NCBI GenBank assembly: GCA_025618425.1
Contig: CM046833.1
Span: forward strand, 9,373,429 to 9,437,428
Origin: Heliocidaris tuberculata
Taxonomy: Eukaryota > Echinodermata > Echinoidea > Camarodonta > Echinometridae
Reading direction: 5' to 3'
DNA length: 64,000 bases
Positions 23,388-34,750 of the stretch are shown here, one piece after another. Below the pieces are notes generated by a model. That model did no database searches. It was not told where the DNA came from and saw only the letters and a list, made by a program, of their open reading frames with translations. Each line of letters starts with the position of its first letter. Within the stretch, counting starts at the first letter, position 1. A program made the position numbers and the translations under genes.

Positions 23388-24218
23388 CTAGTGCATAAAT
23401 GAATAATGTATAGTTTTCATAATTTTTTTGGATATAAGCATCATGCCACGCAGGTTTAAAGGGATTGCGTTGTCGCGCTATCGTATCTAGAGCCCATCAC
23501 TAAAAAAGTTGCCACATCAGTTCAAAACAGAATTTTTATATGAAATATCAAAGTTAAAATAAATCGATTAATATACATATATATATATATATATACACGC
23601 CTATTTTCTACGTAAAGGCGAATCCTTAACGGATCCACAACAATGAGGTTTATTCCGTAACAATAGAATTTCGACGTTAAGGCGAATGTGAACAATAGGC
23701 TGAGAACAAAAGGATTCGTCTTAACGTCGCATGTAGAAACTGAGGAGGGGTCTACAAAATATGAGGATTATTCATTGTACATGTTGTAGTCCTTTCAATG
23801 ATGAAGACAAAAGTACTTTTTTGAAAATGTGCTGATTTTTTTTTTTTTTTTCGATTTAGACTGGGTTACGGCACTCTCCGAAGACAGTTCCACTTACGGA
23901 ATTATTCACGTTACTATCCTAAATTATTATGAATTCACTGCCCATATTTTGCATTGTATTATTTATGTATTACCTTCCATTTGACTTATGTTATACTTCT
24001 GATATTCACTCCAAATATTTTGTATCTATATTTTGTTATATGTATGATGCACTCTGTTATATGTTTATGAACAGAATATTGATGTAAATCAATGATGTTT
24101 AATAAAATTCAATTCAATTCAATTCACGTCTGTAGAGAAGTGAGTGAATACAACCGATATCTTTTTTACTTAAGACATTTCTCTGGAAGTTCTATCGGTT
24201 ATCTGGACCCTAGCTCAC
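23388..24218 (-). other. Trehalase last intron
   Basis: Holds a TA repeat at about 23572-23594. A probable plus-strand retroelement 3' end lies at about 23930-24126, finishing ATAAAATTCAATTCAATTC. Confidence 0.5.
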
Positions 24219-24272
24219 CTGAACTGCATATTCACCACCATGTCCCGGTACGCCTTGTTTTTCCACATCGTA
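24219..24272 (-). CDS. TREH: Trehalase exon with the GGEY motif
   Basis: A 54-nt exon, phase 0 on both sides, between TTTCAG and GTGAGC. It encodes YDVEKQGVPGHGGEYAVQ. This is the family motif GGGGEY, here GHGGEY, whose glutamate is the catalytic base in GH37 (E. coli Tre37A Glu496 by family knowledge). It joins LMFEK of the preceding exon with AGFGW of the next one. Confidence 0.9.
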
Positions 24273-25069
24273 CTGAAATCGGATAATCGAAACAGAAAAG
24301 GACAAAATTGATGGTTCAGAGAAATATTTCGCATTAGCATGACGTCATGAAGCAAGAAACTTCCAGCCTCCTTCCAGCTATCTCTCTCCGAAAAAGAGTG
24401 AATTTTCACTATGTTTTCACTCCCCCGGGAGTCACGTCAGTGATCACTTGTTTAGGAGTGAATATCGAGTGACTATCGAGTGCTCTCTAAAAGGAAAAGA
24501 GTGGAGTTTCACTCTATTTTCTTCCCCCGGGGAGTGACGTCAGTGATCACTCGATTTTTTTTTAGAGAGATAACTTTTCACATTATTTCCTGGAGCGTTA
24601 TTTTTTACACTTTCTACCTTCACAGGATGGCTTAGTCACTTGAATTCTGGAGACAATACACGATACACAATACACGAGTATAAATGTCGATATACTGCTT
24701 CTAGATTTCTCTGTCTTTATAGTATTAATCTTACTCGTAGTTATCACCGTATTCTGCACTGTTAGGGGATGTCACCAGAAACTTAAACCATAACAACTAA
24801 CGGCGAATAATACGGATATGATTATGCTAGTTTAGACAGATTATGCGTATTGACCAAAGAATAACAACCTTTCAACTAATATGACATGTACGATTATATT
24901 CCTGATTTTTAGACGTAGGCCTATGTAGTAGACCTATTTTGAGTTATAATGCCTTGGATTTCGTCACCTTATACCATGTATACTCTTACTTTCTTCGGCA
25001 ACAGCCCAAAGGATGTTGGGCACTAATTGAAGTAAACAATTATGGGGGGGGGGGGGGGATACCCAATAC

Positions 25070-25297
25070 CTTTTCAAACATGAGGTCGGTCTCTTTGTAA
25101 GCTCTCCAATTAGTCAGAGTCCAGTTCTGCGCAAGTTTCAGCGCGTAGTCATTCGCCTCTTCGACGTCGCTTTGCCTCATTGTCTCGATGACTATGTCCT
25201 GGAGAGGAGGCAAGCGTTGCGTTCGGGTAGTCCCACTGCTGCCCGATCTTGTTAGTGATGTCGGAATCCCACCAGGGTAGTCCAAAACACCTTCATC
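25070..25297 (-). CDS. TREH: Trehalase exon with damaged signature motif
   Basis: Begins DEGVLDYPGGIPTSLT after CTTACAG and ends KETDLMFEK at a GTATTG donor; 76 codons, phase 0-0. The family signature (GQQWDYPNAWPP) should follow IPTSLT. The sequence carries it only across frames: one G is missing before CAGCAG, AACGC is duplicated, and one G is missing before CCTCC. The net change is +3, so the exon stays open but reads GSSGTTRTQRLPP instead. Downstream PPLQDIVIETMRQ and the Trp/Asn-rich segment are normal. Either sequencing errors or real damage to the active-site region. Confidence 0.9.
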
Positions 25298-25442
25298 CTG
25301 TAAGAAAACAAAAAAGTTAAAGAATGGCGATTCGGCCACTTTCTGCCATGTCGCAAGCCACTACATCTCACAGAGTTTGCTTACCCTGCTCTTCCTGAAA
25401 CTGTGTTTTATTAAATTTCAACAGGATTGGTTTATCCTTCAT

Positions 25443-25742
25443 TCAGACCCAACTCCGGATAACCGAGCAAAGGTATTATCCGAAAACGGCGTATGAATAT
25501 AGAGCCCTCATCGTTCAGTGCGAGGCAGTGTGTACAGAAGGCATGGGGGAAAATCTTGCAAAGTCAACCAGCCAACGATTTATCATTTTTTTTTTTAAAT
25601 AAAAGCAGGTCGACATTGCACGATTTCCCCATGTCTTTTGTACACACTGTCTCGCACTGAACGATGAGGGCTCTATATTCATCTTGCTCCATACGCCGTT
25701 TTCGGAGTATGTACCTGTGCTCGGTTTTCCGGAGTTGGGTCT
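25443..25742. mobile_element. MITE with ~130-bp inverted repeats in trehalase intron
   Basis: The arms, starting CAGACCCAACTCCGGA at each end, are inverted copies of about 130 bp around a short T-rich centre. Non-coding; the frames on both strands are mirror artefacts of the palindrome. Confidence 0.85.
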
Positions 25743-26423
25743 GAGTGTCCTTGGTCCGAACAGAGGTAAATATATCCTTGCATCATCCCATAGGATGGTT
25801 TTGGGGACTAAAACATTTCGTCTGTTTAAATTGATTGCCATATTCATAACCCTTGTTGTAGAGACTTTAGTCTTTTACAGGCTTCGATTCAACAATAAGT
25901 GTGTAATGCCGTGGCAAAACCCTGTAGGCCTGTAAATAGACTACTTCCCATCATTACTGTACTTCTGAGATATGTTTGCCTGTACTCCAACAAAGTTCAT
26001 CACGGTGTTATTTAGGGGATTGATTGGAAACAATTTCTCCCTTAAACAAGGTAGAGCTATAGAACGCATGAAAGTTGGCAAGTGGGATCAGCTACAGGCT
26101 GTTCACAAAATACTGAAGATAAAGATATCATAATCTACATGCAACACGGTTCGACTGGGCTAGTATAGGAAATAATGTAGGGTCGCAAGATATATTAGAA
26201 AGGAAGAATATTCACATGACTGAAGAGAAAACTTAAGCATTTGAAAAAAATAAATAAGTGTTTATTTGTCTGTTTTAACTCATTAAGGAGAGATTAAACA
26301 CGAAATTAGTACTGATTATTTTCCGTTTGGGGCTAGAGTAAAATGATGAATTAAATATTAGGGAAAGATATACATGTAGAGAAAGAAATTCCTGAAACCC
26401 AGACACAAATTTAATATGATTAC
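25743..26423 (-). other. Trehalase intron, remainder
   Basis: AT-rich; no further element recognised. Confidence 0.4.
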
Positions 26424-26644
26424 CTTAAGGTAGTCAAGGACCTTTTGTTGTATGTCATTTACATCGTCATAACACGATGCCCACATGGGCATGATATTAG
26501 ACGGGTAAAACTTGTCAACTAGGTCTCCTGCTGCAGTATCATAGTCAAACCATGCACCATCGGTCTCACTCCAAAGGACCGCGGTGATTGCTTGTTTGCG
26601 ATCGTTGTAGGCCTGAAGGTATGTGTCAGCTTTGGTTTGATCTC
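26424..26644 (-). CDS. TREH: Trehalase exon (DYD region)
   Basis: 221 nt, entering in phase 1 from the previous exon (MTG/DQTKADTY) and leaving in phase 0 at GTAATC. It encodes the segment RKQAITAVLWSETDGAWFDY and the following FYPSNIMPMWASCYDD, both typical of GH37, where the Trp-x-Asp-Tyr-Asp block lines the substrate pocket. Frame intact. Confidence 0.9.
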
Positions 26645-27163
26645 CTGGTAAAAAAAAGACCATTATAAAGTACAATTTATTTCAGTGAAACGAGATAAGG
26701 AATATTAAACTGATTCTTTTAATAGCGTATTATTATGTGCTTCCAAAGTGGTTTTTATTCATTAACCTAGCCGAACCTACGTCAGCTGTTGGTGCAGATG
26801 ATCCCTCCGTTTAGGGGATACACCGTGTCAGGTAACCATCTAATACCTTGCTAACAGGCAACTTTACATGATAAAATACCCTGTCTATAAGAATGTACAT
26901 GTATGTGTAGCACATGACACAGATTCAAAGCCAACACTCTTGATAAAAATGAGAAAAACCTCTATACCTATAGGCGACTGATCTTAAGGATGCATGCATG
27001 TGTAGCACTTACGACCGTGGCAGTATGGAAACGTGGCGCGGAAGTGTGTAGAAAATGGAAGAGTTTAATAATTCGTCTTTATTTTAATATTCGCATACTG
27101 TTAGTGACTTCACCTGACTGTTTTCTTTCTCACGTGACCTACAAGACGCTTTGTATGTCTTAC
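26645..27163 (-). other. Trehalase intron
   Basis: AT-rich, no element recognised. Confidence 0.4.
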
Positions 27164-27349
27164 CCGTCATATTGTACATCTCATAAAGCGCCCATTCGCT
27201 CAGACACAGGACGCTGTTCAGGTCGACTGGAACTATTTCCTTAGTGCGGATGGATCCAAGAGTCTCCCCATCACGGAACCACCTCGTCGAGAAGTCCCAG
27301 CCACTCTCAGCTGCAGAGGCGAGGTTAGAATATACCTCCGCGGCATCGT
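27164..27349 (-). CDS. TREH: Trehalase exon with catalytic Asp motif
   Basis: 186 nt, phase 1-1. It contains [13 protein letters not shown], matching the family motif ESGWDxSxRW in which the aspartate is the general acid (Asp312 in E. coli Tre37A by family knowledge), then [17 protein letters not shown], another hallmark block. It ends YNMTG at a GTAAGA donor. No break seen. Confidence 0.95.
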
Positions 27350-27682
27350 CTTCACAGAAAAAGAAAGAAACAAACAAAACAAAAAGTAAATTGCAACCGA
27401 ACAGATCGCCTGTACTTCTATTTAGACAGACTTGTCATGAAATCAGTTAATAACAAGTCATTTTTTCCTTACAAAAATGTTTATATAAAACCCTACTATT
27501 CTATAATACGTTACTTTTGTTGCTATCTCAGTTTGGGGGATTTGCTAAAAAAAAGGGGAAAAAAAGTTTAATACAGACATATAAGGAGAAAGTAATGCAA
27601 GAGCGGGAGCATAATTATGATGAGAGCATTGCAGTTTACTAATGAGAAAAGTTGAATTTATAAATATGATTTCAGTTCTTAC

Positions 27683-27732
27683 CTTCAGAGTTACCTTCTG
27701 CTGTTTCAATATCTTCTCGATAAGACTCGGGT
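27683..27732 (-). CDS. TREH: Trehalase micro-exon
   Basis: Only 50 nt, between TCTAG and GTAAG. Entering with the last base of an arginine codon, it encodes PESYREDIETAEGNSE, the RPESYxED block of trehalases, and ends in phase 1, matching the next exon's AC start (aspartate). Too short to appear in an open-frame scan; identified from splice phase and family motif. Confidence 0.85.
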
Positions 27733-28242
27733 CTAGAAGAATGCAGATTATTATAACATGAAAAACAGCATAAGAATTAATATTTACGATCACCACTTCC
27801 ATGAAATTAATCTAGGTGATATTGGTTGGCATATTTGAATGTATGCAGACGTATGCAGTTCTTTACCATCAATCTTCGAACTAAAATCTCCTAAATTTCC
27901 TAATCACCTAATATGACTGGCATGATACATTGTTAACACTAACGAAACATACAAAAACTGGATGTTCCCAAGACATAATAAATGTTGTGAGAATGCATGG
28001 GAGAAAGGAGGGCCCAACTCCAACAATTTGGCTAAAGTGAATTAGACGCAGCATTTTGTTGCTATAGCAGACCGTTCTCCCTGTGTAAAAAGGGTGCACA
28101 TTTAGTCGCTTTTTATTCTTGCCCTTCACCTTACCAAATGAACAAAAGCTGGTAGGCATCACAGAAGTACCAAACTTTATCAACATATCTTTCTCTCTTT
28201 TTTTGATAAACAAAAAAATATACTTGGATTGGGTTAAGGCCC

Positions 28243-28640
28243 TTCGTAGGAGTTCTGTAGTAAATTGGTGAAGGCTCTTGACTCTTATATGAGAGGTCCC
28301 GGGCTGGTTCGAACCTCGCTCGGTGCTTACATTCTTGTACAAGGGGGGTTTTGCCTACATGTGTCCCTCCGGGCCCTGTTTCACAAAACTTGCCATCAAT
28401 GACAAGTTGCGATAACTGTTATAAGCTACTGAAATCCTTGCATCTGATTGGCTGAGAGAAAATTTGTCGGTAAAAATCACTGACAAGACACTTGATAAAA
28501 CGCTCCCTGCACTCAGGTGTATCAAATGGGTACCTAGCATTTGCTTGGGTAGTTATTGCATGGCCCGCACCAGGAGTAGTATTAATATTGATGTGGGTAC
28601 CCTGTATAACTAATACCAAATTATTACTGTTATTATTTCT
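28243..28640 (+). mobile_element. tRNA-derived SINE, split by a MITE
   Basis: The head has a tRNA-like B-box (GGCTGGTTCGAACCTCG) after TTGGTGAAGGCTCTTGACTC, the body continues TCGGTGCTTACATTCTTG. The second half (AAATGGGTACCTAGCATTTG, then TGTTATTATT tail) resumes after the MITE at 28371-28507. The minus-strand element at 62025-62252 is a relative. Transcribed by RNA polymerase III if active. Confidence 0.7.
28371..28507. mobile_element. MITE nested in the SINE
   Basis: Starts GGGCCCTGTTTCACAAAACTT and ends GATAAAACGCTCCC. Its body (TTATAAGCTACTGAAATCCTT, GATTGGCTGAGAG) is shared, in the opposite orientation, with 59251-59389. Confidence 0.8.
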
Positions 28641-28675
28641 CGCAAGTGTTCAATTAATCATATCATATCTTTTAA

Positions 28676-28949
28676 AGGGAGCGAAAAGTCGCCAATCGTG
28701 GTGTTCTGGAGCTTGGCCCGGCTCGGGTAGTATTCAGGAATCTCCGTACATCTTCGGTAAACGCTTGAGTTGTGTGTATGCAGCACGCATTCGACCGAAG
28801 AAAGACGAACTGAACAACCCAACTGGCAAAATACCCCACCTTCGATGGCAATTTTGTTCGCTGCTCCAAGATTGTTTTTATGCACGGCCTTGCAATAGGG
28901 GCAAGCGAATGAAATTGAACGTACATGGATATCGAGCGGTTCGCTCCCT
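28676..28949. mobile_element. TTAA-flanked MITE, AGGGAGCGAA ends
   Basis: The ends AGGGAGCGAA and TTCGCTCCCT are exact inverses and TTAA flanks both sides (28672-28675 and 28950-28953), the target preference of piggyBac-type transposases. Frames inside (for example 28492-28953) are not genes. Confidence 0.75.
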
Positions 28950-29262
28950 TTAAATAGAGTAATAGGACAGTATGTACATTGTGCTGTTCTTGAATAAGAG
29001 CTATTTAATTAAAGCTAATCATTAAAACGTGTGTGTGTGTGGGGGGGGTGTGTGTGCAAATGTGCAAATTGGTAATTTTCTGTTAATTTTTTTTTTTTCC
29101 ATTTGCATTCACACTGGTTCATGTTATGTACATTTTCATTATTTTTTTCAAACTATGTAGGAGTGAAAAACAAGAATAATTTGTACCAGTTGGGAAGAGG
29201 AAAGCTGATTAATATACATTTTTAAAAGAACTGTGAACTGCGATTGGGAAAACGGCGAATAC

Positions 29263-29398
29263 CTAGGCATGCCCATGTAGACGTTATATCTATTCAACGT
29301 GTAAACGTCCCTCATCCTTCGTGATGTTAATGGCCCTGTTGGTCATCCAGAACTGGTACTCAGTCTCGAGGTCCGGTAGGAAGGTTCGAATGGTTTCC
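29263..29398 (-). CDS. TREH: Trehalase exon, partial at scaffold gap, frameshifted
   Basis: Starts within the gap and reads ETIRTFLPDLETEYQFWMTN and then RAINITKDEGRLH, the FWM..R block of GH37. The next conserved part, LNRYNVYMGMP, is present but in another frame, because one base lies between the His codon and TTG where zero or three are expected. The exon ends CCTAG at a GTATTC donor in phase 2, matching the micro-exon. Upstream exons, including the signal peptide and the first family signature (PGGRF), are not visible. Confidence 0.8.
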
Positions 29399-29898
29399 NN
29401 NNNNNNNNNNNNNNNNNNNNNNNNNNNNNNNNNNNNNNNNNNNNNNNNNNNNNNNNNNNNNNNNNNNNNNNNNNNNNNNNNNNNNNNNNNNNNNNNNNNN
29501 NNNNNNNNNNNNNNNNNNNNNNNNNNNNNNNNNNNNNNNNNNNNNNNNNNNNNNNNNNNNNNNNNNNNNNNNNNNNNNNNNNNNNNNNNNNNNNNNNNNN
29601 NNNNNNNNNNNNNNNNNNNNNNNNNNNNNNNNNNNNNNNNNNNNNNNNNNNNNNNNNNNNNNNNNNNNNNNNNNNNNNNNNNNNNNNNNNNNNNNNNNNN
29701 NNNNNNNNNNNNNNNNNNNNNNNNNNNNNNNNNNNNNNNNNNNNNNNNNNNNNNNNNNNNNNNNNNNNNNNNNNNNNNNNNNNNNNNNNNNNNNNNNNNN
29801 NNNNNNNNNNNNNNNNNNNNNNNNNNNNNNNNNNNNNNNNNNNNNNNNNNNNNNNNNNNNNNNNNNNNNNNNNNNNNNNNNNNNNNNNNNNNNNNNNN
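29399..29898. other. Scaffold gap of 500 N
   Basis: Exactly 500 undetermined bases, a size typical of an arbitrary gap. It is bordered by the trehalase exon on one side and a CA/TA microsatellite on the other. Predicted proteins spanning it are artefacts. Confidence 0.99.
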
Positions 29899-29908
29899 CA
29901 CACACACG

Positions 29909-29956
<48 letters not shown>

Positions 29957-29973
29957 CATACATACATACATAC

Positions 29974-30026
<53 letters not shown>
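29899..30026. repeat. (CA)n(TA)n(CATA)n microsatellite
   Basis: Compound dinucleotide repeat directly at the gap edge. Confidence 0.95.
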
Positions 30027-30030
<4 letters not shown>

Positions 30031-31355
30031 AGAATGTAAAAGCAGATAGGAATAGAAGAATCATATAATTATAAATGTATAATAGGTAAGGGTATATAGC
30101 TTAAAATACGATGGGAAAAGATCGGTTGGATTAGGATTGGTTAGGATAGGATAGATTATAGGCGAGGACAGATTGATAAATTTGAATGGATCATCGGAAT
30201 AATTACCACTTACTTAATTAGATATTTGAACCAATGTTGCATGCATGAAATTTGGGGGTGGGCAAAGACTTAATTATATAAATGGGCATTTCCGTCCTTC
30301 ATACAAATGTTATCACAATGCAGTACCAAATATCCCAAAATATACTTACCTACTTACTTATTTCCCATCATGCCTCCTGGAATGTAGGGCAGCAACGAAG
30401 GTCTTCCACCTTGTCTGTTTTGGGCTGTTTCCTGGACACTTCCCCAGTTCAGGTTCATATTATTTCATTTCTTCCTATATAGTTCGACACCAGATGGTTC
30501 TGGGTCGCCCTCTCTTTCTTTGTCCTTCTGGTGTCCAGTGCAGGGCTACTTTGGTGATGCTGTTTGACTCTTTTCTCAGTACATGACCAATCCATTTCCA
30601 GCGCCGTTTTCATGGTTTTGCTATAATATCATCCATGCTATCTTGATGACATCTGTTAAGTAAGTCTTGGTTGGATATTTCGTTGGTCCAGAAAATCCTA
30701 CAATTTTTTAAAAGATTCTTTTTGTGGGAAGACTGAAAGTTTGTTAATGTCACTTGCTCTCATTCTCCAACATTCAGATCCATACAAGATGATAGAGAAG
30801 ACACACCTTTGATATAACTTGAGTTTAGTCTTGACGCTATGTTGTTGAGACCTCCATACATCATAACATTCAAATTGCATTCCTCGCCTTGTTAATCCGG
30901 TTCTTGATATCATTGTATGCTCTCCATCATGTCTAACTACGCTCCGAAGATATGTGAACTCCTCCGTTTTAGGAGTGCTTTTCCTTTTTCTCGGATTGCT
31001 AGGGTTTGGGATATCTAATGTCATAACTCGGTTTTATTCTGCTTTTATTTTAAGGCCAATTTGTTGAGCATAGTTACAGAGACGGGATATTTTCTCTTGC
31101 ATGTGTTTGTGAGTGAGATAGACCAGAGCTAAGTCATCAGCAAAGTCCTGGTCTTCTAATGTTGAGAAGAGAGTCCATCTTATATCTCTTGCTTGCTCTT
31201 CTGTTGTCCGACGCATAACCTCCTAGTCGATAGCAATGTTAAAAAGCTTCGCAGTCATCACATACCCTTGACTGACTCCTATCTTTACCTGGAAGGCCAG
31301 GTTACTGTTTCCCACTCTACAGGTGAAGTTGACATAGAACGCCTTATAGGGATTC

Positions 31356-31716
31356 GGTAACTTTGTGGAGGCTTGATTTGATAAATTGTTGAATTTTGAT
31401 ATCTGTCTGTTCGGAAGGATAAAGAAATAGCCAGGCATAGAAAAGTTTTCTAAATATAATGCTATTATTAAGATATCTATGATGACTGAATACTCTCATT
31501 TACGAAAGCGTAAGGCCATATGCTTTAGTCTAACACTGAGTCTATGGGGGAAAATGAGGCTGGCATTTCCGGTCACTTGCATATGTTTACTTTTGTGAAG
31601 CACACGATGATTTTGAAGTATTTTTTTCCTGGGATTCATCTTTACACCATATTACAGACACTGATAGCATGTAAGGCCAGGCAGCTCAGATTTTATCAAG
31701 CCTCTACAAAGTTACC
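31356..31716. mobile_element. MITE inserted in the RTE-like LINE
   Basis: 22-bp inverted repeats GGTAACTTTGTGGAGGCTTG.. with one mismatch at 361 bp distance. On the minus strand IVDLIK lies on one side and AFYVNFTCRVG on the other, which are contiguous in the reverse transcriptase family, so the insertion point is clear. Confidence 0.85.
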
Positions 31717-31994
31717 AAATCACTTTAATGAGGTCTACTATTTGCTGTGAGATCCCATACATTCTAAGATGCCCCATAGGCTGTCCCGATGGAGGCTGTC
31801 GAACGCCTGCTCAAAATCGACAAAGTTAATGTACATCTATCTCTGCCATTCAGTGCACTGTTCTATCATGTTACGAAGAGCAAATCTGGTCAGTGCAGCC
31901 CCTTCCTCTTCGGAATCCCGCCTGTTCATTCCTAAGCTGCTCATCTACTATATCTGAGATACGCTGTATGATAATTTTTCCCTTGGTATCTTTA

Positions 31995-32135
31995 AAAAAA
32001 AATTATTGTTATCATTATCATTATTATTATTATTATCATTATTATCATTATTATTATTATCATTACTATTATACTGCGCTTTTCCCATAAGGCCCAAAGC
32101 GCTTACAATAAATTCAATTACAAATACTTGGTATA
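31995..32135 (-). mobile_element. SINE/LINE tail fragment with (ATT)n
   Basis: On the minus strand AAGCGCTTTGGGCCTTATGG is followed by GCGCAGTATAATAG and an AATAATGATAATAATAATG tail. It interrupts the reverse transcriptase reading between the GITLL block and the GCTD block. Confidence 0.6.
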
Positions 32136-32760
32136 TTGATAAAAGAGTAATTCCACGCCAATTATTACAGTCTCTTATGTTGCCTTTCTTTGGTATCGTA
32201 AGGATTGTCTTCTGACCAGTCATCCGGTATTTTCTTCTTCTTCCAGACATCGGTGAATAGTGGATAAAGCACTTTAGCAGCAAGTTCTGGGTCCGCCTTT
32301 AACAACTCAGCATTCAGATTATCTTGGCCAGGGGCTTTTCCATTTTTTTTTAAAGTAGAGATTTAATGGCTGTTACATTTCAAAATCATATCCTCGTTTT
32401 ATGTTTGGCGTTCAGAACTTAAACCTTCCTGCCATTGGCTTCCTTTCGGCTTTCACCACTGGCAATCATCCTAGCATCTGATGATGTAAGTCCATCACAC
32501 CCAGTAATGTCGTCTCCATCCATGCCTTCTGTTGCTGTTTCCTTAACAACTTCCGTTTTACGTGACAGGGTTTTTAGCCCTGTGCTCAAGTACCCAAACC
32601 TGGAGGGAAGGATCAGTAGATTGCTTTTCGTCACCCCTCTACCCTTCGATCTGTCCAGCACGGGAGGCCATACCATGAGATAAATCTCCAGCTAGCATAG
32701 TTCTAGAGGTCACTGAGACGCACAAGCTTCCCGACCACAAGGTTGCAATGCAATCCCAAA

Positions 32761-33171
32761 ATATGGTATTGGTTAAGTGATTGGGTTATGGCTTTGTCCT
32801 TAAATTCGGTATATAGTGTTAGTCATGCTTAGTATTTAGTTAACAAATTATTGGGGAAATTTCTGCTAGTTAATAATTGGGTAACTTTTTAATGCAAAAC
32901 TGCTAAATCATTCAAAATCTACAATTGCACAAAGTTTTTCGGACATAATTATCATTGCCGTCATGTTGGAAAAATTCGAAAACTCTCGCCCAACACTTGC
33001 TGAGTGTAATAGGTCGGTCACTAATATAGGAAGCAATTAGAAACTGGCTTCATTTCAATTATGTTTGTAATGTTGACAAAAATAATACGGGCAGTTATTT
33101 CCTTACTAGATATGCCGGTTAACAAAGAGTAAATTTCATTGATTTTTTTTTCTTTTCACTCATTATGTCAG
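32761..33171. other. Upstream of first recognised VPS9-gene exon
   Basis: AT-rich; ends in a pyrimidine tract and CATTATGTCAG acceptor. Earlier exons of the gene could lie further upstream but none is recognised. Confidence 0.4.
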
Positions 33172-33294
33172 ATGGTTAGAAATATGACAAGATTGTTGCA
33201 TGAAAACTATAATGAGAATCAGTCTGATATTTGGGGGTCCTACGAAGCCCTATTCTTCAAGTGGATAACAGTAGAGATCGACCAATTGTACGTG
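33172..33294 (+). CDS. VPS9-domain gene, upstream exon
   Basis: 41 codons between GTCAG and a strong GTGAGT donor in phase 0. The translation (MVRNMTRLLHENYNENQSDI, then WGSYEALFFKWITVEIDQLY) is helical and may be part of the helical bundle that precedes VPS9 catalytic cores. The first codon happens to be ATG directly after the acceptor; it may be internal. It joins LAYNSEVTELQRLL of the next exon in frame. Confidence 0.65.
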
Positions 33295-33902
33295 GTGAGT
33301 ATAAGGCCTAAAACAAGTCTACTTGTGAGCTCTTTCATTATGTTCATTCCCATGTGGAAGAATTTCGCAGTAGAATAGTCTCACTCAAAGGATTGCTCTT
33401 GAAATGCATTGTCATATCTAAAACTAGTCTAGAATATTCATAGTTTAAAACTTGAGACCGAATTCCGATGCCACATTTTCATGTAGTCCCATGTACACCT
33501 GATGTACCCATGGTGCTTTGTATGGCTTGTGCTTTTCAGCAATAGACAATTTGTTACAATTTGGGTGATACCAAAACCGCATAGTAGGCCTACACTATAG
33601 CTTTTGCGTATCTTTGGAGTTGCCTGAACAAGTTTCATGGGGAAATATTTGTTGATTGATAACGAGAACGGGTGAACGTAGACTGATATGCTAAATTAAA
33701 TCATGCCACAGGCAAAATGACCCATTTTAAGCAAAAACATATGGAGCTGTACTGTGGAAAAAGCTTCACTGACAAGTTTTAATTGACGTAAGTGACACAT
33801 CATCAAAATTCATGGAAAAAATTAACACTTATTTACTTAAGTATTTTGTTCATGCTAATGCTCTAAACCATACTGCATATTGTTGTTCGTGAATCCCTAC
33901 AG

Positions 33903-34142
33903 CTTGCTTACAACAGTGAGGTTACTGAGCTTCAAAGACTCCTCCCCACGGCCGATCCTAGAAACACGGATCTTAGAGGACAGTGGATCATTGATATTCT
34001 TGATCCTGCACCCCCATTTGACGAACCAGACAGCACCATTGTATTAAGGATGGACATTGAAGAGGACACGACTGTTCGTAGAAGGGCAGTACAATGCAAT
34101 AGTTCTAGACGAAATTCTTGGAGACATTCGCAGGTAGTAGAC
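33903..34142 (+). CDS. VPS9-domain gene, main exon, left part
   Basis: Follows a CCCTACAG acceptor in phase 0 and encodes LAYNSEVTELQRLLPTADPR through WRHSQVVD. At 34142 the reading is cut by a transposon; the exon resumes at 36966. GTAGAC, the last six bases here, is duplicated at 36960-36965. Removing the transposon and one GTAGAC restores an uninterrupted frame. Confidence 0.75.
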
Positions 34143-34156
34143 CAAGGGCGTAGGCT

Positions 34157-34187
<31 letters not shown>

Positions 34188-34706
34188 CCCCCCGCGGAGG
34201 CATAGGAGTTCCGCCCCTGAAAAAAAAAAAAAAAAATTCCTCCTTTCAACAGCTTCAAAAACAAGGGGGCACATGACCCGAAACATTCTGTAAAACAATT
34301 ATTAGTCTTGATTTCTGCCCCAAATCTTATACTAAAAGTCAGGCCATCCATAGAGGTCGGCCAAATCCATTCTTGTCTCATGACGACAGTACCGCGAGAC
34401 TTATAGTTAATTAAAACCCTTTCGCACCTAACACCCGAAACTGACGCCCGAAACAGAGATTACTTAAACGCCCCGGAACCTGGGGGGGGGGGGGGGGGGG
34501 GGGGTCACTCGCGGACTGAAGTGGTACCCATGCTCGTCTAAGCACCTCAAAACTGGACCCAAAAGGAAGTAATTCTTGGTGTCAAATTCTACCTCTAAAA
34601 GGATATTGTAAAATATACCCTTAAAAGGCATAAATGGCGTAGGAAAATGTACCAACAAATTTCTCAAAAAACGTCGAATGTTAGACTGTACAACACCCAT
34701 TTTTCT

Positions 34707-34750
<44 letters not shown>

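Larger units (their letters stand above)
27733..29262 (-). other. Trehalase intron with nested SINE and MITEs
   Basis: About 1.5 kb, carrying the elements annotated at 28243-28640, 28371-28507 and 28676-28949, and a GT-rich tract at 29030-29055. Confidence 0.6.
30345..32760 (-). pseudogene. Decayed RTE-like non-LTR retrotransposon
   Basis: In minus-strand order: NGKAPGQDNLNAELLKADPE (about 32330), IPKKGNIRDCNNWRGITLL (about 32200), a QAGFRRGRGCTDQI block (about 31925), NFVDFEQAFDSLHRDSLW (about 31800), NFTCRVGNSNLAF, then QDFADDLALV with the catalytic Asp pair (about 31130), KLKLYQRCVFSIILYGSECW (about 30800) and a C-terminal [13 protein letters not shown] segment near 30580. The 3' end has an AAGTAAGT tail near 30345-30360. 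Several frameshifts and stops are present and the endonuclease part is absent. Two insertions interrupt it (31356-31716 and about 31995-32135). Confidence 0.85.

Noticed and set aside
28492..28953. 153-codon frame
   Set aside because: Lies over a SINE and a TTAA-flanked MITE; no domain or splice context.
29290..30031. Several frames of over 200 codons
   Set aside because: They run through 500 N; only the trehalase exon at 29263-29398 is real.
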